A stretch of DNA of 64,000 nt from Epiperipatus broadwayi (taxonomy: Eukaryota > Onychophora > Udeonychophora > Euonychophora > Peripatidae), in the NCBI GenBank assembly GCA_028023455.1, contig JAQFVV010001030.1, positions 62,001 to 126,000 of the forward strand, given 5' to 3'. The stretch's first letter is position 1; each line of letters opens with the position of its first letter. The translations under genes and the position numbers were made by a program. Below are positions 22,135 through 31,611 of this stretch, in pieces. Below the pieces are notes generated by a model. It had not been told where the DNA came from, ran no database searches, and saw only the letters and a list, made by a program, of their open reading frames with translations.

Positions 22135-22456
22135 GGACACTAGACCTAAAATATCAACTCAAAAAACCAGCACTTATTTCAAACGTATATTTAAGAAGAA
22201 ACTCTGAATTTTTCGGACATGAAAATGTCTTTAAATCCAGCTATCTAACTTAAATAGCTATATGGGACTGAAGTATATTCAGATCTACCATATTCTAATA
22301 GGCTCAGCATAGCCAAAGCCTTAAAGGTAAAATTATAATAATTAATAAAGCAAGTCATATATAACATGACATTACTTTTATGAGCTTGTAATTACAAAAA
22401 TGCACATAGAGAGCGTACCAATAGCTCTAACAAGCTCGTAAATTAACAAGTGCGGT

Positions 22457-22462
22457 TATTAG
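22457..22462. other. Inversion junction of the array
   Basis: Direct units read GCGGTTATGAG here and inverted units read GCCTATTAGAAT. The junction reads GCGGTTATTAGAAT, so TAT is common to both. The two sides meet at different phases of the 417-bp unit, so this is no simple mirror point. Confidence 0.9.
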
Positions 22463-22622
22463 AATATGGTAGATCTGAATATACTTCAGTCCCATATAGC
22501 TATTTAAGTTAGATAGCTGGATTTAAAGACATTTTCATGTCCGAAAAATTCAGAGTTTCTTCTTAAATATACGTTTGAAATAAGTGCTGGTTTTTTGAGT
22601 TGATATTTTAGGTCTAGTGTCC

Positions 22623-22689
22623 GAATATTCTAGCTCTCCACTGACGTGGGCCATAAGCCCGAAACCATGGTCTGGAGATAAGAGTGTTC
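22623..22689 (+). ncRNA. Hammerhead ribozyme, array unit 7 (plus strand)
   Basis: GAATATTCT-AGC-TCTCCA, core CTGACGT (22641-22647), stem II GGGC/GCCC with loop CATAA, GAAA (22661-22664), stem III ACCATGGT, cleavage expected after C22672, then TGGAGA-TA-AGAGTGTTC. Stem I can extend by TCC/GGA past a bulged U. Identical ribozyme to unit 1. Confidence 0.87.
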
Positions 22690-23039
22690 TGGATAGAGAT
22701 TTTAAATATTTCTCATAACCGCACTTGTTAATTTACGAGCTTGTTAGAGCTATTGGTACGCTCTCTATGTGCATTTTTGTAATTACAAGCTCATAAAAGT
22801 AATGTCATGTTATATATGACTTGCTTTATTAATTATTATAATTTTACCTTTAAGGCTTTGGCTATGCTGAGCCTATTAGAATATGGTAGATCTGAATATA
22901 CTTCAGTCCCATATAGCTATTTAAGTTAGATAGCTGGATTTAAAGACATTTTCATGTCCGAAAAATTCAGAGTTTCTTCTTAAATATACGTTTGAAATAA
23001 GTGCTGGTTTTTTGAGTTGATATTTTAGGTCTAGTGTCC

Positions 23040-23106
23040 GAATATTCTAGCTCTCCACTGACGTGGGCCATAAGCCCGAAACCATGGTCTGGAGATAAGA
23101 GTGTTC
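23040..23106 (+). ncRNA. Hammerhead ribozyme, array unit 8
   Basis: Identical motif exactly 417 bp after unit 7; cleavage expected after C23089. Confidence 0.87.
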
Positions 23107-23456
23107 TGGATAGAGATTTTAAATATTTCTCATAACCGCACTTGTTAATTTACGAGCTTGTTAGAGCTATTGGTACGCTCTCTATGTGCATTTTTGTAAT
23201 TACAAGCTCATAAAAGTAATGTCATGTTATATATGACTTGCTTTATTAATTATTATAATTTTACCTTTAAGGCTTTGGCTATGCTGAGCCTATTAGAATA
23301 TGGTAGATCTGAATATACTTCAGTCCCATATAGCTATTTAAGTTAGATAGCTGGATTTAAAGACATTTTCATGTCCGAAAAATTCAGAGTTTCTTCTTAA
23401 ATATACGTTTGAAATAAGTGCTGGTTTTTTGAGTTGATATTTTAGGTCTAGTGTCC

Positions 23457-23523
23457 GAATATTCTAGCTCTCCACTGACGTGGGCCATAAGCCCGAAACC
23501 ATGGTCTGGAGATAAGAGTGTTC
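23457..23523 (+). ncRNA. Hammerhead ribozyme, array unit 9
   Basis: Identical motif, again 417 bp on; cleavage expected after C23506. Confidence 0.87.
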
Positions 23524-23873
23524 TGGATAGAGATTTTAAATATTTCTCATAACCGCACTTGTTAATTTACGAGCTTGTTAGAGCTATTGGTACGCTCTCT
23601 ATGTGCATTTTTGTAATTACAAGCTCATAAAAGTAATGTCATGTTATATATGACTTGCTTTATTAATTATTATAATTTTACCTTTAAGGCTTTGGCTATG
23701 CTGAGCCTATTAGAATATGGTAGATCTGAATATACTTCAGTCCCATATAGCTATTTAAGTTAGATAGCTGGATTTAAAGACATTTTCATGTCCGAAAAAT
23801 TCAGAGTTTCTTCTTAAATATACGTTTGAAATAAGTGCTGGTTTTTTGAGTTGATATTTTAGGTCTAGTGTCC

Positions 23874-23940
23874 GAATATTCTAGCTCTCCACTGACGTGG
23901 GCCATAAGCCCGAAACCATGGTCTGGAGATAAGAGTGTTC
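23874..23940 (+). ncRNA. Hammerhead ribozyme, array unit 10
   Basis: Last complete ribozyme; cleavage expected after C23923. The unit then breaks off at GTGCATTTTT, where the flanking direct repeat begins. Confidence 0.87.
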
Positions 23941-24039
23941 TGGATAGAGATTTTAAATATTTCTCATAACCGCACTTGTTAATTTACGAGCTTGTTAGAG
24001 CTATTGGTACGCTCTCTATGTGCATTTTTATTTAATATT

Positions 24040-24475
24040 TATGTCATTTATCAGTTAGATATGTCAGCGATAAATCAGGCCCAATAATACTTTTAAATTA
24101 TAATAATATAACTTATACAGAAATTGATTATTTAGATTGTAACCATTACCCACCAAACACTAAATTGACTTTCTATTTAGATCATTCAAAAACATTATAT
24201 GATAAATACACCATAGAAGGAGAAAAATTAAAGATGAAATTCTTATAAATCAATTTCAAAGACACTGTAATAAATAGACTATCTAATGATATTGAAATAC
24301 ACAGTTTCTGTAAAATCACGTGACATCTATTTCTCTTCCAAATAAGTTCAACTGATAATAATTATGAGGCTAAGTACTTGAAAATACTTCTGTATAAGAT
24401 ACATATTATTATTATTACTATTTATTTATACATTTATTATGATTTAATAATTAATAATATTGTGACTTATATATC
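24040..24475. other. No feature recognised
   Basis: AT-rich flank of the array without a recognisable element. Confidence 0.45.
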
Positions 24476-24477
24476 TC

Positions 24478-24990
24478 TAATATTATGGTGGTGGCGGAAA
24501 ACTATTCTTCACATGCATACTAATCTTGACACACATTCTCTCCCGCCAATAATTGTTTTAAAACCATAGATGATCCATCTATGGTTAAAGCTTATTCTTT
24601 AAATAAAATAACACTTTTAGTTCCTTCCACAATATTATAGATATATATATATATCACTATATTATTAATTACAGTATTACATCTATATAAATTAATAGAA
24701 TTCAGGGTCGCAGGTAGTTAGAAATGAGAAACAATATCTTGCCTGTGATATATAAATTGAATTTGTGCAAGAAAAATGCATTTAATAATCAGGCTAATAA
24801 TAAATTCAAACTCTAATTTAGACATGGTTAATAACTTAGTTTATTTAAAAAATAAGCCTTAACCGTAGTTAGCCATCTATGGTTGTAAAGCAATTATTGA
24901 TGAGAGGGAGCGAGTGCATGTCAAATTTAATGCATGTGTGAAAAATAGTTTTTTTTCACAATATTACTATAATTTAAAAATATTACAGTT
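24478..24990. mobile_element. Diverged foldback element
   Basis: The left arm (24478-24610) and right arm (24838-24985) are inverted copies: GGAAAACTATTCTTCACATGCAT against ATGCATGTGTGAAAAATAGTTTT, and CCAATAATTGTTTTAAAACCATAGATG against CATCTATGGTTGTAAAGCAATTATTG. A perfect 11-bp hairpin AACCATAGATG/CATCTATGGTT sits at 24562-24586. Family unknown; no core of a hammerhead and no clear target duplication. Confidence 0.6.
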
Positions 24991-24994
24991 TATT

Positions 24995-25960
24995 TTTAAT
25001 GAGTAATTTATTAGTTTAAATATATAAACCAAATAATTTTAAGGCTAATAGCTCAGCAAATCATTTGATAACTTTCATCATAGGTTCCATTCATTGAAGT
25101 AAGATTTTTATTTTATTTCATTCATCAGAGAAACAATCCAAAAAACTCTCCTTTATCCTTTGATTTGACCACTTCCATTGTGCCAATAAGCATAGACCTG
25201 TACACATTATGCATTCATGGTGATTGATGAGGGGATTAAGAAATGTCAGTAGCACATCTTGTTTAAGTCCAAACATTTTTTAACTATGAAATATTTACTT
25301 TTATATATATACAAATCAAGAATCCCAATTCACAATTAAATCACTAGCCAAAATTAAATTACAAAATAGTTTCCCCAATCAGATACATTTCTCAGATGCA
25401 AAGTAATGCAAAACAAATATATATTATTTTATTTTCCCACAATTCCAACACACATTCCAATTACAACATTTAAATAAATTAATAGCTTCAGAATTACAAA
25501 TGTGTATCAAAAGAGATTCTTTAATTTTTCTCTTCTTTTCATTCTTCTCAATAATTTATTCTTTATTTTTATGATCTTTTACTCTTTCTTTGATTTACAA
25601 TTTCTTATAAATTATGTGTAGATAAAAAAAAATTGTCATATATATTGACTAATTTAGCTTTTGGTACTGAATATTTTATACACAAATGTGCAATGTGTTT
25701 CAAAATCATTTAGTCAGATTTAGAAGTGAATTTATATATCTTTAATATATTTCTTATTACTCATTAAAACCAGTCAATGCTTAGACAATCCCAATATCAA
25801 TAAGAATCAAAAATTTCAAACTCTTTATGTCAGTATATTTATTGGACTTAATATTTCTTTTGCCAATGTTTAAAATCTTTTTTAAAAAGATTTCAGAAAA
25901 TTTGGCTCTACATTTTGAAAAAAAAAAATGTGACTTCCAATTTCAGTTATAGTTTTGGAG
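24995..25960. other. No feature recognised
   Basis: AT-rich non-coding sequence. Confidence 0.45.
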
Positions 25961-25978
25961 GGAAAGTAATTAAAATAT

Positions 25979-26088
25979 ATATATATTTCATATGTCATAG
26001 CATCAGCCGGGATGTGAACCCACAAGTCTGCAACCAACTACTTGCTTGCAAGGCGGTTGCGATGACCTCTCGGCTAACAATGCTTGAC
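25979..26088 (-). mobile_element. tRNA-derived SINE, copy 4
   Basis: Minus strand: head with A box (TTAGCCGAGAGGTCATCGC), hairpin loop CTTGCAA (TGC subfamily), B box GGTTCACATCCC, trailer GATGCTATGACATATG and an AT-rich tail. Exact 15-bp duplication AAGTAATTAAAATAT at 25964-25978 and 26089-26103. Confidence 0.9.
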
Positions 26089-26104
26089 AAGTAATTAAAA
26101 TATG

Positions 26105-26366
26105 ATGTGTAAAATAAATGTGAAAATGCATGTCCTAGGTTTGAATTCAGCCTGGAACTTCAACTTAAGCTACATATTAACTTCTGAGCAGTAAAAAATC
26201 ATGTGATTATTTATTTATTAAATATGAAAACTAATTTTAGAAGAAATATTTATATCAAAAGATTCTCTTGGGATCAAGTTGATGTTTATGCACAAAAATT
26301 ATTACCATGATAGTCCTATGATTATTTTTTACAACGAGGGATCAAGTATCAAACCTGAAACTATCA
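26105..26366. other. No feature recognised
   Basis: Non-coding AT-rich sequence between a SINE and an HHR-A foldback. Confidence 0.4.
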
Positions 26367-26380
26367 TAAATAATACTAAC

Positions 26381-26681
26381 TAAACATCACATGATCACTA
26401 TCTCATACTAGCACAATAATTGTTATTAAACAATTCAAAACAAAACAACACTCTCCATATAGTAGTGCCATCTTGTGCTAACAAGAGCAATCAATGGATG
26501 CCAGAAGGCTTGTGCATAAAATCCCTATCTAGTGCCACAAGCCAGAAACTAGTCTGGGGATATTGGATGAGTAGGCACTAGATAGGGATTTTATGCACAA
26601 GCCTTCTGGCATCCATTGATTGCTTTTGTTAGCACAAGATGGCACTACTATATGGAGAGTGTTGTTTTGTTTTGAATTGTT
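26381..26681. mobile_element. HHR-A foldback with near-perfect arms and 14-bp duplication
   Basis: Arms of about 109 bp (26428-26536 and 26574-26682) differ at one position. The short spacer holds the 3' half of the ribozyme (AGCCAGAAACTAGTCTGG). The left arm has an extra outer part (AAACATCACATGATCACTATC...). An exact 14-bp direct repeat, TAAATAATACTAAC, flanks the element at 26367-26380 and 26682-26695. Both outer ends are ribozyme-sense 3' ends. Arm identity suggests one recent insertion event made both halves. Confidence 0.85.
26536..26573 (+). ncRNA. Partial hammerhead, 3' half only
   Basis: The 3' side of stem II, GAAA, ACTAGT, the cleavage C and the 3' strand of stem I (TGGGGA, TA, TTGGAT) are present. 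The CTGATGA side is missing because the foldback junction lies within stem II. Not active alone. Confidence 0.7.
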
Positions 26682-26699
26682 TAAATAATACTAACCTTA

Positions 26700-27515
26700 C
26701 ACTGAATCAACTACTCAAAGTGCAGATTTTAGAACTCAAAAATCAATGAATAATAATTTGTAAAAATAAGCATTAATAATACAATGATTATTTGCTCAGG
26801 AGGTCACTTAATATTTAAATGCAGCTCAAGCACAAAAGTGCATTCCATTGGACAAACAGGTTTTTATTTATATTTTACTTTATTCATTTGAAAAGTGACC
26901 CTTTAGTTCCCGATTACACAATTTTATCCCAGTGATAAACTGTTCATTATTTCTTATAAGCAATTAATTGACTTATAAATAGTGTTATTGACTAACATAT
27001 AACTACTTCTTAATAAAATGCAAAAAAACTTAATAATTAAGGGAGAAAAAATTGTTCCCTGAAGGGGTAAAAATTATTCTCTGAAATCACTTGAAGTTTG
27101 AACACTGAAAATGACATATCAGAATAAGTAAATAATTATAGCCTTTAACAACAATAGCAGCATGTTGTAGTAACAATAGAGGTTTATCCTCCCAGAAGTA
27201 GAAGAGAGACAGACACCTGAAGTCCCATATGAGGAAAGTTGGAAGTTTTCTAAAATGTCATTTATCCATGTTTCAAGATTTCAAGTTATATTTATAAAAA
27301 CAAAAATTTTGATAAAGTTATTACAATACTATCTTGTATAAAATCCAATGGACATATTTGTATATATTTCATATATTATATCTTCAGTTGTTTAGATTAT
27401 GATGTGAATTATTTTATTATGCTACAATGTTTTATGTCAATATCACTTCAGTAACATTTTATTTTCAACATAATCCAACTTCGAACCAAAATAGGATAAA
27501 ATTGTCAAATTTTTG
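26700..27515. other. No feature recognised
   Basis: AT-rich non-coding sequence. Confidence 0.45.
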
Positions 27516-27532
27516 CATGATCTGTCAATGTT

Positions 27533-27906
27533 GTAAACAAAAGCAAAACTCTCCATACAGTAGTGCCACCCAGTGCTAACTAGAGTAATCAATAGATGCC
27601 AGAAGGCTTGTGCATAAAATCCCTATCTAGTGCCTACTCATCCAATATCCCCAGACTAGTTTCTGGCTTGTGGCCATCATCAGTGAGGAGCCTTTGATCT
27701 GAGAGCACTGCACCTAGATCTTAGGATCTAATGCAACCCTCCAGCAGCCACCTTTTAACTCTACTTTACTACAAAACTATGAGAATGAAATTTTATGCAC
27801 AAGCTTTCTGGCATCTATTGATTGCTCTGGTTAGCACAGGGTGGCACTACTGTATGGAGAGTTTTGCTTTTGTTTACAATTGTGCTAGTATGGGATGATG
27901 ATCATG
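27533..27906. mobile_element. HHR-A foldback with full ribozyme and 15-bp duplication
   Basis: A minus-sense monomer (27533-27790) includes the ribozyme and the CACCTAGATCTTAGGATC and CCTCCAGCAGCCACC landmarks. A plus-sense arm (27791-27906) follows that repeats the outer 90 bp inverted. An exact 15-bp direct repeat, TGATCTGTCAATGTT, flanks it (27518-27532 and 27907-27921). Confidence 0.85.
27640..27698 (-). ncRNA. Hammerhead ribozyme, HHR-A, intact core
   Basis: Minus strand: ATCAAA-GGC-TCCTCA, CTGATGA (27683 down to 27677), stem II TGGC-CACAA-GCCA with four pairs, GAAA, ACTAGT, cleavage C at 27654, TGGGGA-TA-TTGGAT. Proximal stem I is 6 bp (one G-U) and distal stem I has one mismatch. Stem II is the best-paired of the HHR-A copies, so this is a good candidate for activity. 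Confidence 0.87.
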
Positions 27907-27954
27907 TGATCTGTCAATGTTCAGTTCTTAAGCAGAAATGTATTTTATTACTTA

Positions 27955-28445
27955 ACATGGTAGCAAACTCTCTATACAGTAGAGTCACACTGATCAATGA
28001 AAGTAAGAAGATTTGTGTACAAAATCCTTATCTCGTGCCTACTCATCCAATATCCCAATATTAGTTTCTAGCTTGAGGCTTTCCTTTCCTCTGTGATGAA
28101 TCATGGATCTGAGAGCATTGTATCTAGATCTTAGGTTTTAATGCAATCTTCCAGCAGCCATATTTAACCTATTTAGTGTTTTCATCTTGAGCTCATAGCA
28201 TTATAATTAACCAAACAGGTAAAAGATGACTGCTGATGGATGCCTTTTCTCCCTGATGAAAGCTTTAAGCTCGAAACTAGTCTGATGATATTGGATGAGT
28301 TGCACTGGGTGGGGATTTTATGCACAAACCTTCTTGCATTCAGTTATTACTAAGGCTTGCACTGAGTGACACTATTCTAAAAAGTTTGCTATTCTTTAAC
28401 AGCTCGCGTAAACATAGAAAATGGTGATCATGTGATGCTCAAACC
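27955..28445. mobile_element. Older HHR-A foldback
   Basis: A decayed minus-sense copy (27955-28180; GCAAACTCTCTATACAG, ATCCAATATCCCAATATTAG, CTAGATCTTAG) faces a plus-sense copy (28200-28445; ribozyme, TTTTATGCACAAACC, GGTGATCATGTGATG). On the left side the ribozyme core is lost. No target-site duplication was found. Confidence 0.65.
28253..28302 (+). ncRNA. Hammerhead-like motif, HHR-A, stem I damaged
   Basis: CTGATGA (28253-28259), stem II AGC/GCT, GAAA (28273-28276), ACTAGT and the cleavage C (28282) are intact. Proximal stem I is badly paired (TTCTCC against TGATGA), so cleavage is doubtful. Confidence 0.65.
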
Positions 28446-28449
28446 TCAA

Positions 28450-29465
28450 GTATATCAATAGCTAACTGGTCAATTATATCAACCCATAGGACTCGAATCT
28501 AATAAATATTTTTACAATCCATCGTTAAGACAATACGAGGAATAGATAAGAAATGGTTAACTACTTCACCTTTTTGTCTGTGTTTTTAAACAGATTGTAA
28601 ATGCTAGTAACGACAGATAACAGAATGAATTAGCCAAGATGAATTATCTTAAAATAGATTGGAAAGTAATTTATTTTACAACCTTCCAAATAAACCATTA
28701 TACAGTATAATATAGTTTGTTGGTTGAAAGGTTGTAAAATTTATTATTTATTGGTCTATTTACAAACAATTAATGTTGGCCAATTTATATGTATTTTATT
28801 TAACGTCTCAGCAGTTTTAATGTCACTCCATTATCTATCATTGCTATCATTTATGGTCTAATTGCTGTCCATTTCCTACCTGTTCAAAGTGTTGACCAGA
28901 TAATGAAAGGCTGAAATATTTATTGATTTGAGTATAAACATAAGAGCTGTAATGACGTAATTTATTAATTATAACTGTCTTTTTAAAATAGCATTTCAAG
29001 AGATATAAATAAGCAAAATTTTGAATATAATGATTGGTGTGTTGCACATATTTCTTTCAATACAGACACAATCCCAAAAATTTTTTAGGAATAAGGAAGA
29101 AATGCATGAAGAAAAGGAAAAAGATCGGCTAATTGAAAATTTTGAATTACGAATATTTGTTTTTTTTTTTTTATATAAAAAAAAAAAGTCCAAATTTTCT
29201 TTCCGCCTACCCCTCCTTTCCCACTCACCAAATAAAAATCCCCACGCAGATGTTTAACAGATTAATAAAAATTAAAATACTAATTTGCGAAATAAAGTAA
29301 GCAAAATTTATAGTATTTCAATAATGTTAGAGACATCACGTGGTTTATGCTGTATACTGTTACAATGCCCTTTGCAAATATAAAGTTATAACATTTTAAA
29401 GAAAAACTACTTTTTAAAAATTAAAAAAAAAAAAAAACATATATATATATTTTCGTACTCGTCAT
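28450..29465. other. No feature recognised
   Basis: AT-rich sequence with poly-T/A tracts at 29159-29189 and 29415-29437. Overlapping short frames on both strands reflect these tracts. Confidence 0.4.
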
Positions 29466-30490
29466 GCTTAATTGAATATAGTTATCATTTCCTTTATTTT
29501 TTCAAATTTCTTCAAGCCTCCCCACCCTGGGTGGTCTCTGCCCACTCGTAATAATTTTCTGAAACACTGTCAAAGCTTCAAATTTTTATCGTTTACTGAT
29601 TATCTAAATAGAAATATTTCTAACAATAGATTAGAAGAATCTAGTTTAACGAGTTGCAAATTTAGTCCAATCTTATACATTTTAAAGCTTACAAATTTAA
29701 ATGAGGAAGATAAAAAAAAAATATGTGTAAGACATATTCTTTCTAGAGTTTTTAATGCATATATATTGAAAAATGAGACTATTTAAATTTCAAATGAGTT
29801 CATATAAATATAATGCCGATTTTTTAAAACTTTAACTTTCTAACTAACTTTTAAAATAATAATGACTGCGTTTTGTAGCTGTATACCGGAGATCTCTCAT
29901 TCATCACGCCTTAGGTCAGCACCGATGGGATCGAATTATTTTAGAATGTGATAAAAGTTATCAATTTTTCATGAAAGGAACTTTAGTACCACCAGAAGTT
30001 CACAAAATGAATTATTTTACAACGTAAAAGAAGACACACACGCATGCAAGAGAAATTTAAAAATATGCTGCAAAGTATAATTGAATCGTCTATTGCTTAG
30101 GAGTTCACAAGAAGAATGATCACCAGAAATAAAAGCAATGGTTCAGTATCCAGGGAGATTGAGTTCCAGTTTAGTACTGCATTATTCTATTTAGGACACA
30201 AACTATATGTATAAACAGGAATCAAGTGCATTTTGTTTACTTATTATGTCATCAGTAGTTTTTAAATATAAAACGCTAACCATATAAAAGTACAATATAG
30301 TATTGGAAGTTAAAATTAGGACTTGCATATAACAAATAAGATCAATTAAAAGCAATAAATGTATATTGTAATTGGTGTCTCATGGTTTAACAAAAAAAAA
30401 AGCAATTAAAAAAATTAGAAAATAATTTTAAAAAAAAGTCCAAATTCATAATGCAACCACTGAGGCTGAAATTGTCACGTCATTATGGAC
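29466..30490. other. Unassigned; longest anonymous plus-strand frame
   Basis: A 104-codon frame at 29472-29786 starts with a hydrophobic N terminus (MNIVIISFIFSNFF) followed by a basic, Asn/Ser-rich part. I recognise no domain, and neither splice signals nor a poly-A site link it to other exons. It may be chance in AT-rich DNA. Confidence 0.25.
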
Positions 30491-30651
30491 AACAATCTCG
30501 AAGTTTAAACCATTAAGCATCACATGATCGCCATCTCTTATACTAGCACATAATTGTTTATAAACAAGGCAAAAAATCTCCATACAGTAGAGCCACCCTG
30601 TGCCAACCAGAATAATCAATGGATGCCAGAAGGCTTGTGCATAAAATCCCT

Positions 30652-30710
30652 ATCTAATATCCCCAGACTAGTTTCTGGCTTGTGGCCTTCATCAGCGAGG
30701 AGCTTTAGAT
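30652..30710 (-). ncRNA. Hammerhead ribozyme, HHR-A, variant distal stem I
   Basis: Minus strand: ATCTAA-AGC-TCCTCG, CTGATGA, stem II GGC-CACAA-GCC with a flanking A-A mismatch, GAAA, ACTAGT, cleavage C at 30666, TGGGGA-TA-TTAGAT. Distal stem I reads ATCTAA/TTAGAT where other copies have ATCCAA/TTGGAT, so pairing is kept although both strands differ. One strand owes its change to a 15-bp deletion. Confidence 0.82.
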
Positions 30711-30947
30711 CTGAGAACACTGCACCTAGATCTTAGGATCTAATGCAACCCTCCAGCAACCACCTTTTATCTCTACTTAACTCTAAAACTATGAGAATGA
30801 AATTGAAAACACAAAAATATTTTCAATCTAAGCTCAATAGCGGACCCATAGGACTATATAAGTTATTGAGCTTAGATTGAACATATTTTTGTGTTTTCAA
30901 TTTCATTCTCATAGTTTTATAGTAAGATCTAGGTGCAGTGCTCTCAG

Positions 30948-31006
30948 ATCCAAAGCTCCTCACTGACGAAGGCCACAAGCCAGAAACTAGTCTGGGGATA
31001 TTGGAT
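30948..31006 (+). ncRNA. Hammerhead ribozyme, HHR-A, complete
   Basis: ATCCAA-AGC-TCCTCA, core CTGACGA (30963-30969), stem II GGC-CACAA-GCC, GAAA (30983-30986), ACTAGT, cleavage expected after C30992, TGGGGA-TA-TTGGAT. All conserved core positions are met. The stem I internal loop AGC/TA is the same as in the 417-bp array. Confidence 0.88.
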
Positions 31007-31123
31007 GAGTAGGCATTAGATAGGGATTTTATGCACAAGCCTTCTGGGATCCATTGATTACTCTGGTTGCACAGGGTGGTACTACTGTATGGAAAGTTTT
31101 GCCTTGTTTATTCTCAAAGTTTA

Positions 31124-31305
31124 TAATTTAAATATTATTTAGATGATATTCTTTTTTACATGTCATTATTACAAATTTTCATCACAAGAAGAATTAAAAA
31201 CTAAGAATGTAGTAGTAAATTTTATTTTTATTAATGTCTTAATGCATATAATTTTTAAATTAAATTGTATCAAGTAAAAGCATAGGACAAATAAAATTTA
31301 ATCAC
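31124..31305. other. No feature recognised
   Basis: Short AT-rich spacer. Confidence 0.4.
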
Positions 31306-31318
31306 AAGTGCTTGTTGT

Positions 31319-31440
31319 TAACAAAGTGATGTGATGTGATGTATTATGGCTTCTCCTTAAACGAAGTCAAGAATATCTCAGCAATTAAGCCCAGATAAAC
31401 CTGTTAGCCACTTTCTTTTACATTCCCCACTCTAAATTTA
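31319..31440 (-). mobile_element. LINE lineage L 3' end, fused to HHR-A foldback
   Basis: 3' UTR and tail (GTGATGTGATGTGATG in plus orientation) match 7189-7300 and 39395-39510. At about 31440 the LINE stops and HHR-A sequence begins without a gap. One duplication (AAGTGCTTGTTGT) encloses both parts. Confidence 0.75.
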
Positions 31441-31611
31441 CCCATACAACTCTCCATACAGTAGTGCCACCCAGTGCTAACCAGAGTAATGCACAAGTCT
31501 CTGGCATCCATTGATTACTCTGGTTGGCACTAGGTAGCACTACTGTATGGAAAGTTTTGCCTTTGTTAATAACAGATGTGCTAGCATAAGAAATGGTGAT
31601 CATATGACACT
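31441..31611. mobile_element. Short HHR-A foldback, ribozyme absent
   Basis: The left piece CTCTCCATACAGTAGTGCC...CCAGAGTAAT meets the right piece CATCCATTGATTACTCTGG...GGAAAGTTTTGCC...AAATGGTGATCATATGA. With the LINE fragment on its left it shares a 13-bp duplication, AAGTGCTTGTTGT, at 31306-31318 and 31612-31624. Confidence 0.75.

Larger units (their letters stand above)
19834..24026. repeat. 417-bp hammerhead retrozyme array with internal inversion
   Basis: About ten units of 416-418 bp, nearly identical in sequence. Units start at about 19834, 20251, 20667, 21084, 21501, 21919 and 22337 in one orientation; the seventh stops at 22459. From 22460 the same units continue inverted, with the repeat point TAGAATATGG at 22460, 22877, 23294 and 23711, until 24026. 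The junction shares TAT between the two sides. A direct repeat, TTTATTTAATAT, flanks the array (19822-19833 and 24027-24038). Each complete unit has one hammerhead, on the minus strand left of the junction and on the plus strand right of it. I see no coding potential. The best comparison is with metazoan retrozymes, which transcribe into multimers that ribozymes cut and that become circular RNAs. Confidence 0.93.
30508..31111. mobile_element. HHR-A foldback with two complete ribozymes
   Basis: A minus-sense monomer (30508-30835) and a plus-sense monomer (30870-31111) face each other around a short centre (about 30835-30870). Both contain a complete hammerhead. A 12-bp direct repeat with one mismatch (TCTCGAAGTTTA at 30496-30507, TCTCAAAGTTTA at 31112-31123) flanks the element. 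The inner arms around ACTATGAGAATGAAATTGAAA are nearly identical. Confidence 0.8.

Noticed and set aside
19834-24026. CRISPR array or ordinary satellite
   Set aside because: There are no spacers, the units are 417 bp, and the sequence is from an animal genome. A plain satellite does not explain the ribozyme in each unit, the inversion at different phases or the flanking duplication.
29472-29786. 104-codon frame as a secreted or membrane protein
   Set aside because: The hydrophobic start is not followed by any recognisable domain, and T-rich DNA gives Phe/Ile-rich starts by chance.
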